The position numbers and the translations under genes were made by a program. From Rattus norvegicus (taxonomy: Eukaryota > Chordata > Mammalia > Rodentia > Muridae): DNA of 64,000 nucleotides. The notes beneath the pieces are model-generated. The model searched no databases. It was given only the letters and a program-made list of their open reading frames with translations, and was not told where the DNA came from. Below, in pieces: positions 34,773-46,432 of the stretch. The stretch is taken from contig NC_086019.1 of the NCBI RefSeq assembly GCF_036323735.1, positions 235,317,602-235,381,601 of the forward strand. Reading direction: 5' to 3'. The stretch's first letter is position 1. Each line of letters starts with the position of its first letter.

Positions 34773-37085
34773 ACTCAAAGTAGTGATCAGAGACAGATGT
34801 CCGAGGAAGCTCATTGTTCCTGGCTAGCGCAACACGGCTGAAAACAATTAGGATTCCCATCATTGGGTATTTTAAAGAGAAATCCATCTATTTAAAGTGG
34901 AACACTATATAAAATTTAGATAATGAGGGAGACTTACATGTGCTGGGATAAAATGAGCTATTATTGAATGAGAAGTTAGACGTAATTTCTAAAATGACAT
35001 GTATAATGTAACTTCATAACAAGAAATCATGGGTTTGTATGTATGTACTATACAGGTCCTGTGTCTATAGACACCGTTCATCCTTATCTGTTGGTCTCGT
35101 TTCCAAGTTTCCAACTAACTTTATTTCAAAAATATGTGAAGAAAAATTACAAATGTACTAAATGTGGACAGACATTTTGGTCAGTATTCCCTAAGCAACG
35201 CTGCATGGTGAGTATCCTGGTTCACACTGTATTCCGTATCAGAAGTTACCTGGTTCCTGCAAAGATGATGAAGAGCAAATGCAAACTCTGCACATTTCTC
35301 TGCAGGATTTAGCCATCTGCGAATTCTGTTTTCTGCATGGGGTTCTAGAGACTGCTCCCCACGGAGCAGAGACGACTCTCTGTGAACTGACATACACCCA
35401 GATCCCTTCACTTACCAGGGGGTTAATGGTGGGTTTCTCCTGGAGCTGGGAATAAGAATCTACTCTTCTTTTGCATAACATTTTCAAACTTTAAGTTCTT
35501 CACATCAAACATGGATGTTGTTATAAACAGCACGGCATTCAGCAAACGAAGTTCATCTGTGAATCATTCATAGTCCATCCATGTAGCTCATTCATAAGCT
35601 ACCCACTAAGGCAATGGTCGGAGGAGTTGTTAGAGCGAGAGGTGGGTGTGAGTGCTTGTCATGGCCATACAGAACCATTGAGGCCTTACCTCTGGGAAAG
35701 AGAAATTTGAAATAAAAACTCTAATCAATGGGAGGGTAAAATGTTGAGAGCTCGGAAAGCCTGGGCCAGGAGCCATTAGTACCTGAGGGAGCTCCTGAGG
35801 GAGCTCCTTCATGGAAGCTTGAGGGAGTTGGTAGAATAGTAAGAGAGTTGCAGGCATATGAGAGTCAGGAGCAAATGGTCTCCAATGGGGATGGTTAGAA
35901 GACTGGAAACACTCAAGAGTGAGCGAAACCAGTGTCATGGATCAAACAAGCCAGACATGTTAAGGATCAGACAGCAAGAAGGCTGGCAAGAGAAACCTAT
36001 GAGGCAAAAATAGGCCAGGTTACAGGTAGCACAAGGCTTTCTTCTCAGGTGCCAGTACCACTGCTTGCTTTGGTAGGCAACTGCAAAAAGTTTTCTTTTT
36101 GTTTTAACACTAGTACCCCAGCTTTGGAATTCCATTATTCCATGAGCACAAAAGGGTCCTATACATAGAAAGACTGAATGAAAGGCAGGGTGGCCAAGTG
36201 GTCTTGGGTTTGGTGTTTCAGATGGTACCCAGTTGACCCTGGATGATTCTAGAGGGGAGTTTCTCGCTAAAGGACCAGCTTGGTCTGAGGGAACTTCTCA
36301 CTGGGAGAGCCGACTTAATCATTGATGGGATTGTTCAAACACGGATCCACTCTAACTTTTGGATAGTCAGGGGTTCAGCAGCAGGAGTTGGGGAGGGGGT
36401 GTAGAATCCATCCTGCACTATCTCTCAAGTTCCCAGGCCTTTGTTATAGAACAAAGCATGCATGCAATTCGGCAGTCTCATTTGTGCTGTAAGCCCTGCT
36501 GCTGTGTAGGAATGGAGACCGTCACATAGGTGACACAGCTCGTTATCAAGACAGAATGCCTGACTCAGACCGAACATAGGAAGACAACTGAGGAAGGAGA
36601 ACTGGCTGAAGGGTTCGCCACGCAGTCATCTTCCCTTTGTTTAAGACAAGGATGCCTGAGGTTGGCAGCTCACTCCACACTCTCTTCCGCACGTCTGGTA
36701 TCTGTCAATGCTGTTCGCATAATACAGGCTGAAGAGCTGAGGCTGCAGAGACAGAGTTCTGAAAAGACCGTTTGAGCCAATTAAAGAGTGCATTTCCACT
36801 GGAGTGACCCTCCGGCAGCCATGTGGATTTTCGGCTGTCCCCTTGGTCAGTCCCCAGGCTAAAGACACCACTTTGTTGTATAGCTTGCAAAACAACATCA
36901 CATCTCCCACATATGTTGTTGTTGTTTTTTTCTCTCCCCTTTTGTTTAGCTTTGCTTTCTAATATCAAAGCAACTCTAAGCCACTAGACATAGCTTCTCC
37001 GAAGGCTTCAGATGAATGCGTTCCAGATGTGCTATTTGTAGTCTGTACAAAGTATCACAGTGGTAGAGCAAAGATGTCACCAATC
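34773..37085. other. 2.3 kb largely single-copy, no gene seen
   Basis: No transposon or convincing exon found. A short tandem 'ctgagggagctc' repeat lies at about 35782-35806. Frames on both strands (up to 102 codons at 35630-35938) show no domain. Confidence 0.4.
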
Positions 37086-37087
37086 CC

Positions 37088-37326
37088 TTGAGGCATTATA
37101 GCATAACACTAGATCAGAGGCCCGCAGCCTGGCACCGAATCTTCACTCCACCGCTGAGCAAGCTCTTGAATTCCTTTGCAACTCAAGTTTTCTCATCTGT
37201 GGAATAGTAGTGATCATATTACCTGTGTCAGAAGGAGGCTAGAAGGATCAAACTTATGTATCTCTTTAATACTAAAAATATGTGTCAACTCATCCCTGAC
37301 ATATAGGAAGTACTTTATATGTAATT
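37088..37326 (+). mobile_element. MIR SINE, nearly full length
   Basis: 'gcattatagcataacactag' (tRNA head), 'agcctggcaccgaatcttca', 'ctgagcaagctcttgaattc', 'agttttctcatctgtggaat' and 'agtactttatatgtaattat' follow the MIR consensus in order. Confidence 0.8.
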
Positions 37327-37712
37327 ATCATTTTATTCAAGAATTCTATCATTTCCTTTCAGAGGCTGAAGCTGGCTGAAGGCATCGTGACCCCTGCTAC
37401 CAGGCAACAGGCTCTGCTTTGCAGATAGAGAGATTCTCCTTAATGCAAACATGGTTTACATGCCCCAAGGGATTATTCTTTACAAAGGATACACACATTA
37501 ATGCAGAATTTTTTGTCCTACCATCAATGAATTCAATTATAGGGCATTTAAAAGAGACCAGAGGGCCACTAGAAAATCATGCTAGATTGTTGGTGTGTCC
37601 GTCTTTGGTATGGAAATTCACAGGGGAAATCAGGTTATCCTTCAACACTTGCTCAGCAAGAAACACGAATGAACACAGCTGTGTCCTTCCACGGTATCAG
37701 AATTTATTGAAA

Positions 37713-37862
37713 GCTAATTGGTGGTGGCATATGCCTTTTTATCCGAGTACTCAGGAGGCAGAGGCAGTGAGATCTCTGTGAGTTCAAGGCCAGCGTGGTT
37801 TACAGAGTGAGTTTCAGGACAGCCAAGCCTACACACAGAAATCCTCTCTCCAAAAACCAAAA
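37713..37862 (+). mobile_element. B1 SINE
   Basis: 'ggtggtggcatatgcctttt', 'actcaggaggcagaggcagt', 'gagttcaaggccagcgtggt' and 'aaatcctctctccaaaaacc'. Confidence 0.9.
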
Positions 37863-38032
37863 GAATATTGAATAACAATACATTCACAAAGGTGGTTTCC
37901 CTGGTAGCAGTTTACCAGAAACATTCTCACTTTCCTTGATAGCTTGCCAAAGGCAAACACAAGTTCTTTTATCCCATTCTTAATTGCTAATATTCATCTT
38001 AATTACTAATATTAACTGAGATCATTCATTAC

Positions 38033-38054
38033 ACACACACACGCACAGAGTAAC

Positions 38055-38098
<44 letters not shown>
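38033..38098. repeat. facing CA and TG runs (hairpin-capable)
   Basis: A short CA run with 'cgcac' is followed 13 bp later by a long TG run ending 'gtgcgtgt', so the two arms are reverse complements. Confidence 0.9.
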
Positions 38099-38100
<2 letters not shown>

Positions 38101-38264
38101 ACAGAATATATAATAAAGGGTTGAAAGGCCACAATAGACTTTAGGGGACCCCAGAGCCTGAGAGACTAAGAAGCTAATGGAGAGGTGAGTTGTCTTTCTG
38201 TGAGGGGAAGGATGGGAGAGACTAACAGAGCTGGTGGTATGTGTGAGAAGCTGCCACAGCTGCA

Positions 38265-38371
38265 GGCTGAGGTCCTCTTCTGGCCTTCCCAAGACCTTGA
38301 ACATATGTGGCAGACAATCATACACAGACAGACAATAGACATACATACAAAGACAAATAAATCTTTCTTAA
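38265..38371 (+). mobile_element. B2/B3-type SINE 3' part
   Basis: 'ggtcctcttctggccttccc', 'gaacatatgtggcagacaat' and the tail 'gacaaataaatctttctt'. The 5' half is missing or unrecognisable. Confidence 0.55.
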
Positions 38372-39745
38372 GTTAGACTCCAGAGAATCAAATGATCCTT
38401 TTTAAAAAGTGGGCTACAAGGAATTCTCAACTGGGAAATATCAAATGGCAGAGAAGCACCTAAAGAAATGTTCAATATCCTCAGTCATCAGGAAAATGCA
38501 AATCAAAACAACTCTGAGATCCACCTCACACCAGTCAGAGTGGCTTAAGATAAAAAACTCAGGTGACAGCAGATGCTGGTGAGGATGTGGAGAAAGAGAA
38601 ACACTCCCTCATTGTTGGTAAGATTGCAAGCTGGTACAACCACTCTGGAAATCAGTCAGGAAGTTCCTCAGAACAATAGACATAGTACTACCTGAGGACC
38701 TGGCTATACTATTCCTGGGCATATACCCAAAAGATACTCCAACATACAACAAAGACACATGCTCCACTATGTTCATAGAAGCCTTATTTATAATATCCAG
38801 AAGCTGGAAAGAACTCAGATGCCCTTCAACAGAGGAATGGATATAGAAAATGTGGTACGTTTACACAATGGAGTACTACTCAGCTAGCAAAAACAATGAC
38901 TTCCTGAAATTCGTAGGCAAATGGATGGGGCTTGAAAATATTATTCTGAGTGAGGTAACACAGCCACAAAAGAACACATATGGTATGCACTCACTATTAA
39001 GTGGATATTAGCCCAAAAGCTCAGAATACCCAAGATACAATCTACAGACCACAAGAAGCTCAAGAAGAAGGAAGATCTAATTATGGATGTTCTAGACCTT
39101 CTTAGAAAGGAGAACAAAAATACTCATAGGAGAAAACACAGAGACGAAGTTTGGAGCAGAGACTGAAAGGCCATCCATAAACTGCCCCACATGGATATGA
39201 ATCCCATATACAGCCACCAAACCCAGGCAACATTGCTGATGCCAAGAAGTGCATGCTGACAAGAGCTTGATATAGCTGTCTTCTGAGAAGCTCTGCCAGA
39301 GCCTGATAACTACAGAGGTGGATGTTTGCAGCCAACCATTGGACTAAGAACAGGGTCCCCAATAGAGGAGTTAGAGAAAGGACTGAAGTAGCGAAGGGGT
39401 TGGCAACCCCATAAGAACAACATCAATAATCCAGACCCCCCAGAGCTCCCAAAGACTAAACCACCATCCCAAGAGAACACAGGGATGGATCTATGGCTCC
39501 ATCTGCATGTGTAGCAGGGGACGGCCTTGTTGGGCACCAATGGGAGGAGAAGCCCTTGGTTCTGTCTAGGCTGGATGCCTCAGTGTAGGGGAATGTCAGG
39601 GCGGGGATGTGGGAGGCGGTAGGTGGGTGAATGAGGGAGCACCCTCATAGAAACAGGGGGTGTGGGAGTGGGATAGCAGGTTTCTGAAGTGGAAACCGGG
39701 AGATGGGATAACATTTAACATGTAAATTAAAAAATGCAATTGAAA
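38372..39745 (+). mobile_element. 5'-truncated rat L1 (ORF2 end + 3' UTR)
   Basis: Starts in ORF2 at 'agttagactccagagaatca', runs through 'atcaggaaaatgcaaatcaa', 'ggatgtggagaaagagaaac', 'ttcctgggcatatacccaaa' and 'gagtactactcagctagcaa', then the 3' UTR to 'acatgtaaattaaaaaatgc'. Frames are broken by stops and shifts. Longer and somewhat more diverged than the 29.3-kb insertion. Confidence 0.9.
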
Positions 39746-41890
39746 GTATGAAAGAGAAACTGCCCGTAAAATGGCATCTTTAGGGACAAGACACTGTCTG
39801 AAGAAAAATCACTGTTTTACACAACGTGGAATAACTCGGGAAAGCACGCAGCATTGTTCACCACACCAGAGCCTAGAAGAGACTGCCATGGATGTGGAGT
39901 TCCCAAGAAATAATGAGGCTCAACATGCTCTCTTCCTTGAGGACCCCAGAGGGTCTTCTCTCCTGAGGAAGTACTTGGTCTTCAGCATCCTCTTCCTTCC
40001 TCCCCACCCACTCCCACCCCCACAAACCCCCTTTCTCACTTGGCTGTACAACAGGTGAACTCAAGGGCCCATGAGCTTCAGCTTTCTACTATATGAAACT
40101 TGAGGCAATGCTTAGAAACAAAGCAGGTACAGACAGACTCTTCCCGCCTGCTTCTGATCCAAACTTTAAACTAGAAAGACAGAAGGGAGCCAGCCATGCC
40201 CGTGTGCTTTGTTTTGTTTCTAGGGGAGAAGAGTAGGTAAGGATCCATACAGAGCCAGATGATAGCAACGGTAAAAGGGCTGGCCTCTCTGGTTTAGCGC
40301 CTGCCTCAGCACTCTTCCGTGCTCTGTCACAACCAGCTCCGAGAACACAGGCACCTTTAATGCCTCACTTTCTCCACAACTGGTACTCTTCTCTGGGCAG
40401 TTACAGATGACAGTTATGTATGGCTTTAATTTCTAGATCATTTCTCTGCCAACCATCCTTCTTCAACAGAAATAAGGCCAATTCTTTTGAGTAAAATCCC
40501 CACCACCCGCTCCTCCTCTCCCTCCCCCTTCTCTTCTTCCTTCTTGTCTCTCTGCAGTAGATATTTACCCTATTGGGCTACATAGACCCTAAACATGAAT
40601 TTATTTAGAAGAAATCCCGCCACAGCCCTTGCTGCCCCCAGAGGAGTTGGGGGCTCTCGAGTCCCTGGGCAGGGGAAGGGATGACTCAGCCTCTGGCAGA
40701 GCAGACCAAGCTGCAGAGCCAGCTGTCTTTCGAGACTTTTGGGCTCTTGCAGTGCCAACACCTCAGCTTCTTGGGGGATATGGCCCCAATTTGAGCCCGT
40801 TCTCCACCCTTCCCAGTAATTTTGCAAGCTAAGCTAATAGCTTTCCCATACGTTCTTTTAAATTAATTAATTAATAAAGTTCATTGGAATTAGTTTTCAC
40901 TATTTCAGACATGACCTTGGAATGATACATGATGTCTCAACGGTCTTAAGTCCTCCTCCCTCCCTCCCTTCCTGCCTCCCTACCTTCCTCCCTGTGTTTC
41001 CCCATCTCTACCCATTTTCTCAAATACACATCCGCAACAACAAATAGATGAGCAAGTCATTGACAAGGGCGAACTTCTGAAGAGAGATGGATAAAATTCA
41101 TGTGCCACACTCCTAGGCCTTTTGCAACAGTTGGGTATCAATCTTGAATTGAAGCTTCTTAGTAGTCAAAGAAAGCAATGGTCAGACATGCTTTGGTCTG
41201 TGATTTTGTACTCTAAGAAGAAACGAGTTAGTCCCCCACCCCCCCAGGAGGGCATAGCTGATGTTCATACCAAAAAAAAAAAATCAAAGAAAAAAAACAA
41301 TAACAAACTGTCTTCCATGGCATGTTGTGAAGAGGTAGTTGCTACCTATGCAGATAAATAGAATATAGTTTCTAAATGTTCAGTGTAGCCCTTCAACAAA
41401 TACCAGTCAATGTGAATGTGTCACTTGTTCATTGCTAAGCTCCACGAAACCCAGCCAATACAGGGCTATATTGAGAGAATAGACCTCCACGCAGCCCTCA
41501 CATAACAAACATGGTTTTCAGTGGTCTTTGAGGGTACTGAGGTGCATTAAATAGTAGGTCTTTTCTCTCCCAATTATCTAGTGTACAGTTACTTGATGTT
41601 TTAGGTTGATTTTGTTGTTCTTTATTTCTAATTCATATGCTTCTACAGCTGACCAACTGACAGCTTATGTGAGATAATAAGAACCCAAGGAGGTGACATA
41701 CTTGAAGGGGAAAATCAAGCTAGCTATTGTCAGAGCTGGATCAACAGAGTCTTGAATCTCTGGCCTATGAACTGTGCTGAATCTTTTTCTTAAGTAGCAA
41801 ATGAGACTGTCCAGCCTTATATGGTCATGAAAGACCAGAAGCAAATAAAGTGTCCCTTGACCAGGCAACTAAAAATTGTGTTATATACAT
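39746..41890. other. 2.1 kb largely single-copy, no gene seen
   Basis: A short TTAA run lies near 40861-40875, pyrimidine-rich patches near 40505-40550 and 40950-40995, and a short A-rich tract near 41270-41300. No exon recognised. Confidence 0.4.
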
Positions 41891-41894
41891 TGAG

Positions 41895-41976
41895 TGCTAT
41901 GAAGGAGGAGGAGGGGAGAGGAGGACGATGATGACAAGAAGGAAGAAAGAGAAGGTGAAGAAGAAAACAGACAGTC

Positions 41977-42027
<51 letters not shown>

Positions 42028-42190
42028 AGGAAAGAAGGAAGGAAGGAAAGGAAGGGAAGGGAAGGGAAGGGAAGGGAACGGAAGGGAACGGAAGGGAACG
42101 GAAGGGAACGGAAGGGAACGGAAGGGAACGGAAGGGAACGGAAGGGAACGGAAGGGAACGGAAGGGAACGGAAGGGAAGGGAAGAGAAAT
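41895..42190. repeat. purine tract: (GAAA)n, (GGAAG)n and 10-bp minisatellite
   Basis: Almost pure purine strand. After GAAA and GGAA units it holds ten perfect copies of the decamer 'gaagggaacg' (42071-42170). Each copy contains one CpG, the only pyrimidine in it. Long frames on either strand (up to 207 codons) come purely from this repeat. Confidence 0.95.
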
Positions 42191-42224
42191 TCTGGCAGTT
42201 GCTGTAACAGATATACCTTGAGGA

Positions 42225-42495
42225 TCTTATCACCCAAAACCACCCAGTTATAAGACAAATATTGTATGGCCCCTTCCTCCATGAGGATCCTAGACTAGTC
42301 AGATTTAGCAAGATGGAGAGGTGGTTGCCAGGTCTGGGGGAGGAGAGACGCAAGAACCAATGTATTAGGGGGCTTGGAAAGTTCTGGGGATAGGTCATGA
42401 TCCTTGAAAAATGCCATGGCACTGGGCACCAGGCAGACATGGTTAAAGTGGTCAGCTCCTTGGTGCATGTTTCATCACATTAAAAAGTGCGAGAA
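42225..42495 (+). mobile_element. ancient L1M 3' UTR
   Basis: 'gagaggtggttgccaggtct', 'gggggcttggaaagttctgg', 'ggcagacatggttaaagtgg' and 'catcacattaaaaagtg' follow the L1M 3' end ('agtggttgccaggggctggg', 'gatgaaaatgttctgg'). Confidence 0.65.
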
Positions 42496-42524
42496 GAAGG
42501 AAACTAGGAACACTTCCTCCAAAT

Positions 42525-42735
42525 GGATGAACAGCTCTAAAGTTGAACACTCTAATGCCAGCCTAAAATAATTTTAATTAGAAACCTGTAAAAGTAAGAA
42601 CTGCCAAACGCCCACCTTGGCCATAAAAAACAAAATCCCAATAAATCTCCCAGGTTTTGAATGTCTAATTTTTAGCAATAAAATTTCCTGGTGAGCCTTC
42701 CAAGATAAACTGGTTCCAAATCACACATTTGGGTA
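42525..42735. promoter_or_regulatory. candidate conserved non-coding element
   Basis: Repeat-free, AT-rich, with 'aataattttaattagaaac' (homeodomain type), 'ttggccataaaaaacaaaat' (posterior-HOX/CDX type 'ccataaa'), 'cccaataaatctcc' and 'gtctaatttttagcaataaa'. The motif density suggests regulation; conservation is untested. Confidence 0.3.
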
Positions 42736-42824
42736 AATGAACTTACTGGCCTATTGCCTCAGGGTGTTCATGACAGCCACTGGGAACATTATCTGATTAA
42801 TCACTATTAGTAAGCTTGGGTCAG

Positions 42825-42938
42825 GTCAGTTTTGCAGATGAGCAAACCAAGACTCAGAAAGATCAGACAGTTTTCAGGCGGTATAGTTAATACGTAGTAG
42901 ATTTCCCACTGCCACCAGACTTCTGCAGTCCCAAAGGG
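42825..42938 (-). mobile_element. MIR fragment
   Basis: 'ttttgcagatgagcaaacca', 'agactcagaaagatcagaca' and 'agttaatacgtagtagattt' follow reverse MIR order. Confidence 0.6.
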
Positions 42939-45300
42939 GTCCATAGAGGTGGGCTCCATTTTTTTATTTTATCTTCTATTATAAGAATCCTTAAAGCAAA
43001 GACCACCTGGCCATACCTTCACTGTGTTTTACAAGGTTTGTAGCTCTAGCATGAAATACTAGAAAGGCTTTTAATTTAGCCAAAGTTATCAAACCCTGTC
43101 CTTGGCTCTTTGCCCCACAGCTGGTGCAGGTGATGAAGATGAACAGGAAGTTTGTGAGTGGGTTTCTTTCAACACTTCATTTCTTCTTATTTCCTCATTA
43201 GCAAACATTACTGAAAATCCGCCATGAGTCAGAATGTCCTGAGAACTAAGGGTGTAAAATAATTCACAGTAAAAACGTTTGGGAAAACACCAAGAAAAAT
43301 CGCCCTTGAGTTTCTGATCTCCATCCTTGAGCTTTTGAACACAGAGCCCGAGGCCAACAGGGTTCAGAGGCATCCTCAACAGGCCTCCTCCCTCAGCAGG
43401 CCTCCTCCCACAACGGCCACTCAAGCAGGCCAGCTCTGCGTTCTGCCTTTTACCCTCTGGTCCCTTCTTAATTGCTCCTAATTAAGTACTCCAACAACTG
43501 CCCCCTCTGAGGTGTGCATCAGGAAAACACACGTATTTTGTTCTTTGCAGCAGAAGCAGTGCTGGGACCTCTTCCCAGCTTCCAAAAGGGCCTTTTCCTC
43601 ATTTGTGTTTTTAGTTCCTCTACTCAGGGTTTCTGTTCAGACAGCAAACTTCATCAGGAGCAGCCATTCCGGGTTGGAAGAGAAGAGCCCCCGTATCTTG
43701 GCAGCCTGAAGGAGTGCTTGCTGAGTATGTGAGAAGCCCAATTTATGCAGCTTTCTCCTTTCTCCTTCAGTGCAAGCTGTACTTTTACAAAGGCCAATTG
43801 ACATTTTTCAAAGTAGAAAATAAGCACACTTTCTATATTCCTTCTATGGGTAATTTGAGCACCTCTGATTTTTTTTTTTAAAAACAATCTCTTCTGCCCT
43901 ATCCATGCAGACTATGTTTATCAACAAACTCCAAGTTCACCTGTTGCTGACTTTTTAAAAAATTGAGTTCTTTTGTTGGGTGGTTGGGGGAGCACTAGAG
44001 TTGATTTTCCACTGGAGCCCGACTTCTGGAGTCCAAATAGGGGTCCACGGAGATGAGAGCTCCATTATTTTCGACAGTATCATCTCTTATACGAGTACTT
44101 AAACTAAGCAAAGGCTACCTTTGTGGTAAGATGTGCCCCGCCTAAGTGAGATGTGTCCACATCTCTTTCTGGTCCTGTCTTCCTTAGAGTCTTCATGGAC
44201 CTAGTGGTCTAGCCATTTCTTGTCTTGCAGAGAGGGCCTTTGCTGGATCAGATCTGGCAGAGGAAGGCCCAGATGTGCTCTGTCTGGCTTTGCAGCATAT
44301 GGTATGTTAAGAACATTGGTGAAAAGATAGCAACTCAGCGCTCAAGCTGTTTCCCCCAACAGTACTCTTGAGCACCTCCCATCCCTGCTCTGTACCTCTG
44401 TGCCATCTCTAAACTGATCAGGCCTTGCCAGGTAACCTCACGCCCTCGCGCTGTCTCAATCACGTGTTTCCGTCGTGTTACGGTGATTGGGACGATTTTG
44501 ACGTATGAAATGAAGAAAGTTAGACTTAGTCTTTATTTAGCCTTGATTTTCTTTCAACAAAGAGTTGCCTGGAATCATCTACTTTGACTCAGCCAATTTC
44601 TTCCTGTGGAGAACCAACGAAGAGTCCTTTGAGCTCCACCTGGATCTGTGACTTTCCCTCCTGTGGTACACTTCCTGCCTCTGGGCCATTGCCCTTAACC
44701 CTGGAAGGACTGCTGTCCACCTTTCCCAGTGTGGAAATTCGACTTAGTACTTCTTCCAAGGTAATCTTACTCTCCTTAATGGCAAAAACTCGTCCAAGTT
44801 TCTCTGAAAGATCTTTACTATTTAGAGAGTAGATGTAAAGATAAAACTTGGAGTAAACTTATGAGCACTTGACATTACTCGATATTAATCACATGAGTCC
44901 AGAAATAGACTCTCCCTGGAAGGAACGAGGTACCTGCTATAATTGCACCACTTGCCTTGGCTTGGAGGTTGCCATTTTGGATGGCAATGCAAGTTTCCTT
45001 TCCTCCTCTCTCCTGCTTATGTGAATGAGGAAATGCCAGAGACCTTCCCACCCCCTCAGCCAGCCCAGCACTCTCTGCTCAGGTGTTCTTGCCAACTAAT
45101 TAACGCCTCCTTTGCAAGTTGTAAATTGGACGGCAGATGCGTACAAATGCAGAGCCCAGCGGGGCGTCTCGTGCTCTCTCTACATTATATTTCATGAGAG
45201 GCAGGAAGTGAAACCAAGTAGGCTGATGGGAAATACAATTTTGCCAAAATGGCCACCTCCAGGTTCTTAAATAAATTTATAGACTTTTAAGGCAAAACAA
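42939..45300. other. 2.4 kb single-copy, candidate regulatory patches
   Basis: No transposon recognised and no convincing exon. Noted spots: 43464-43500 ('cttcttaattgctcctaatt', closely spaced homeodomain cores), 44440-44506 (CpG cluster), and 45093-45180 ('aactaattaacgcctccttt' with several CpG). 44985-45064 is the first copy of a local duplication. Confidence 0.4.
44440..44506. promoter_or_regulatory. CpG cluster with E-box and CRE-like half site
   Basis: Nine CpG dinucleotides in about 65 bp against a CpG-poor background, including 'cacgtg' (44461-44466) and 'tgacgta' (44499-44505). Too short to be a CpG island. A role in transcription is only inference. Confidence 0.3.
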
Positions 45301-45345
45301 ACTTCTCCTGTTTTTTTTTTTTGTTTTTTTTTTTTTTTATTCTTC
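45301..45345. repeat. poly-T tract
   Basis: T-runs with single G interruptions, presumably the tail of a reverse-oriented retroposon whose body is not recognisable. Confidence 0.8.
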
Positions 45346-45424
45346 ACATTTACCTGAACCCATTAACTATCATCTCTGAAATCTTGCAAAGATCTGGGCC
45401 TTGATGATCGAGTCTAACTCATAC

Positions 45425-45842
45425 AGTTTAGGTTTGTTTGCTTGCTTGCTTGCTTGCTTGTTTTGTTAGCTTGACACATGCTAAAGTCATCTTGGAAGAG
45501 GGAACCTCCATGGGGAAGGAAAAGTCTCCCTCAGATCAGCCCTTAGGCAAGTCTACAGGACAGTTTGTTGAGCAATGATTGACATGGGAGGTGGGAGGTG
45601 CCTGGGCAAGTGGTCCTGGTATAAGAAAGAAGCTGACCCTGAGCCTGAGCCTGACCCGAGAGCATGTCAGTGAACAGCGTTCTCCAGGGACTCTGCCTCA
45701 GTTCTTGCCTTCAGGTTTCTATCTTCAGTTCCTGACCTCCTTCCCCTTAATGGCAGACAGTAAGCTCTAAAATGAAATAGACTCCTTCCTCTATAAGCTT
45801 CTCGTGGTCCTCATCGCAGCACTAGGAAAGAAACTAGAACAG
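45425..45842 (+). mobile_element. MaLR-type LTR (diverged)
   Basis: After a CTTG run (45437-45461): 'ttagcttgacacatgctaaa', 'gagcaatgattgacatggga', 'tggtcctggtataagaaaga', 'tctgcctcagttcttgcctt'. Same family and orientation as the LTR at 22076-22480, but more diverged. Confidence 0.65.
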
Positions 45843-45922
45843 TACCTCTGCTCTCAGTCTGCTTTCCTGTGGCTTCCAGTGCTTGTCCAGACAACATCGT
45901 ATCACTTTAGAGGACTACAACG

Positions 45923-46303
45923 CGAGTTTTCTTTTCTCCTTTCTCCTGCTTATGTGAATGAGAAAACGCCAGAGACCTTCCCACTCCCTCAGCCAGCAGT
46001 CGTGGAACATATTTTAATGATTTTTCTGTGGGTTCATGGTCTCTCAAATTCTATCTCCTGCATTCCATTCTCTAAGACCCACCCACCTCATCCATATCAC
46101 CCAGACACTTCCCCAGACAGGTGATCATCCACTATTCCAGATCTACTCCTGTCTCATTCTTATCCCGAAGCCACTACTCCCACATTCTCTAAAGAGTAAG
46201 GAAGCAGTTTTTATTGGCCTGCAGTTCATTTGAGTTCAGTTTAATTCATCAAAGCCTACTGAATACCTTTTCTGTTCCAAACTCTGGGGTGTACTCAGAA
46301 CAT
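45923..46303. repeat. sequence with two local duplicate partners
   Basis: 45923-45997 resembles 44985-45064, and 46128-46309 resembles 46757-46908, all in the same orientation. The end of the second block ('ctactgaataccttttctg') also resembles the 3' end of old MIR/L2 repeats, so part may be repeat-derived. Confidence 0.6.
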
Positions 46304-46432
46304 AAAACATAAGAGAAGGGGGTTGGGGATTTAGCTCAGTGGTAGAGTGCTTACCTAGGAAGCGCAAGGCCCTGGGTTCGGTCCCCAGCTCCGAAAAAAA
46401 GAACCAAAAAAAAAAAAAAAACATAAGAGAAG
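46304..46432 (+). mobile_element. ID SINE with 15-bp TSD
   Basis: Body 46319-46417 from 'ggttggggatttagctcagt' to 'gtccccagctccg' with the tail 'aaaaaaagaaccaaaaaaaa'. TSD 'aaaacataagagaag' at 46304-46318 and 46418-46432. It splits the first copy of the 180-bp duplication near its end. Confidence 0.95.

Noticed and set aside
41817..42440. 207-codon minus-strand open frame
   Set aside because: Most of it is translated GAAA/GGAAG repeat (Phe/Leu/Pro/Ser cycles), with no start context, domain or splice structure.
43100..43160. Pyrimidine tract plus 'cag' followed by a short open stretch (possible 3' splice site)
   Set aside because: No downstream donor with coding potential and no matching exon elsewhere; such tracts are common.
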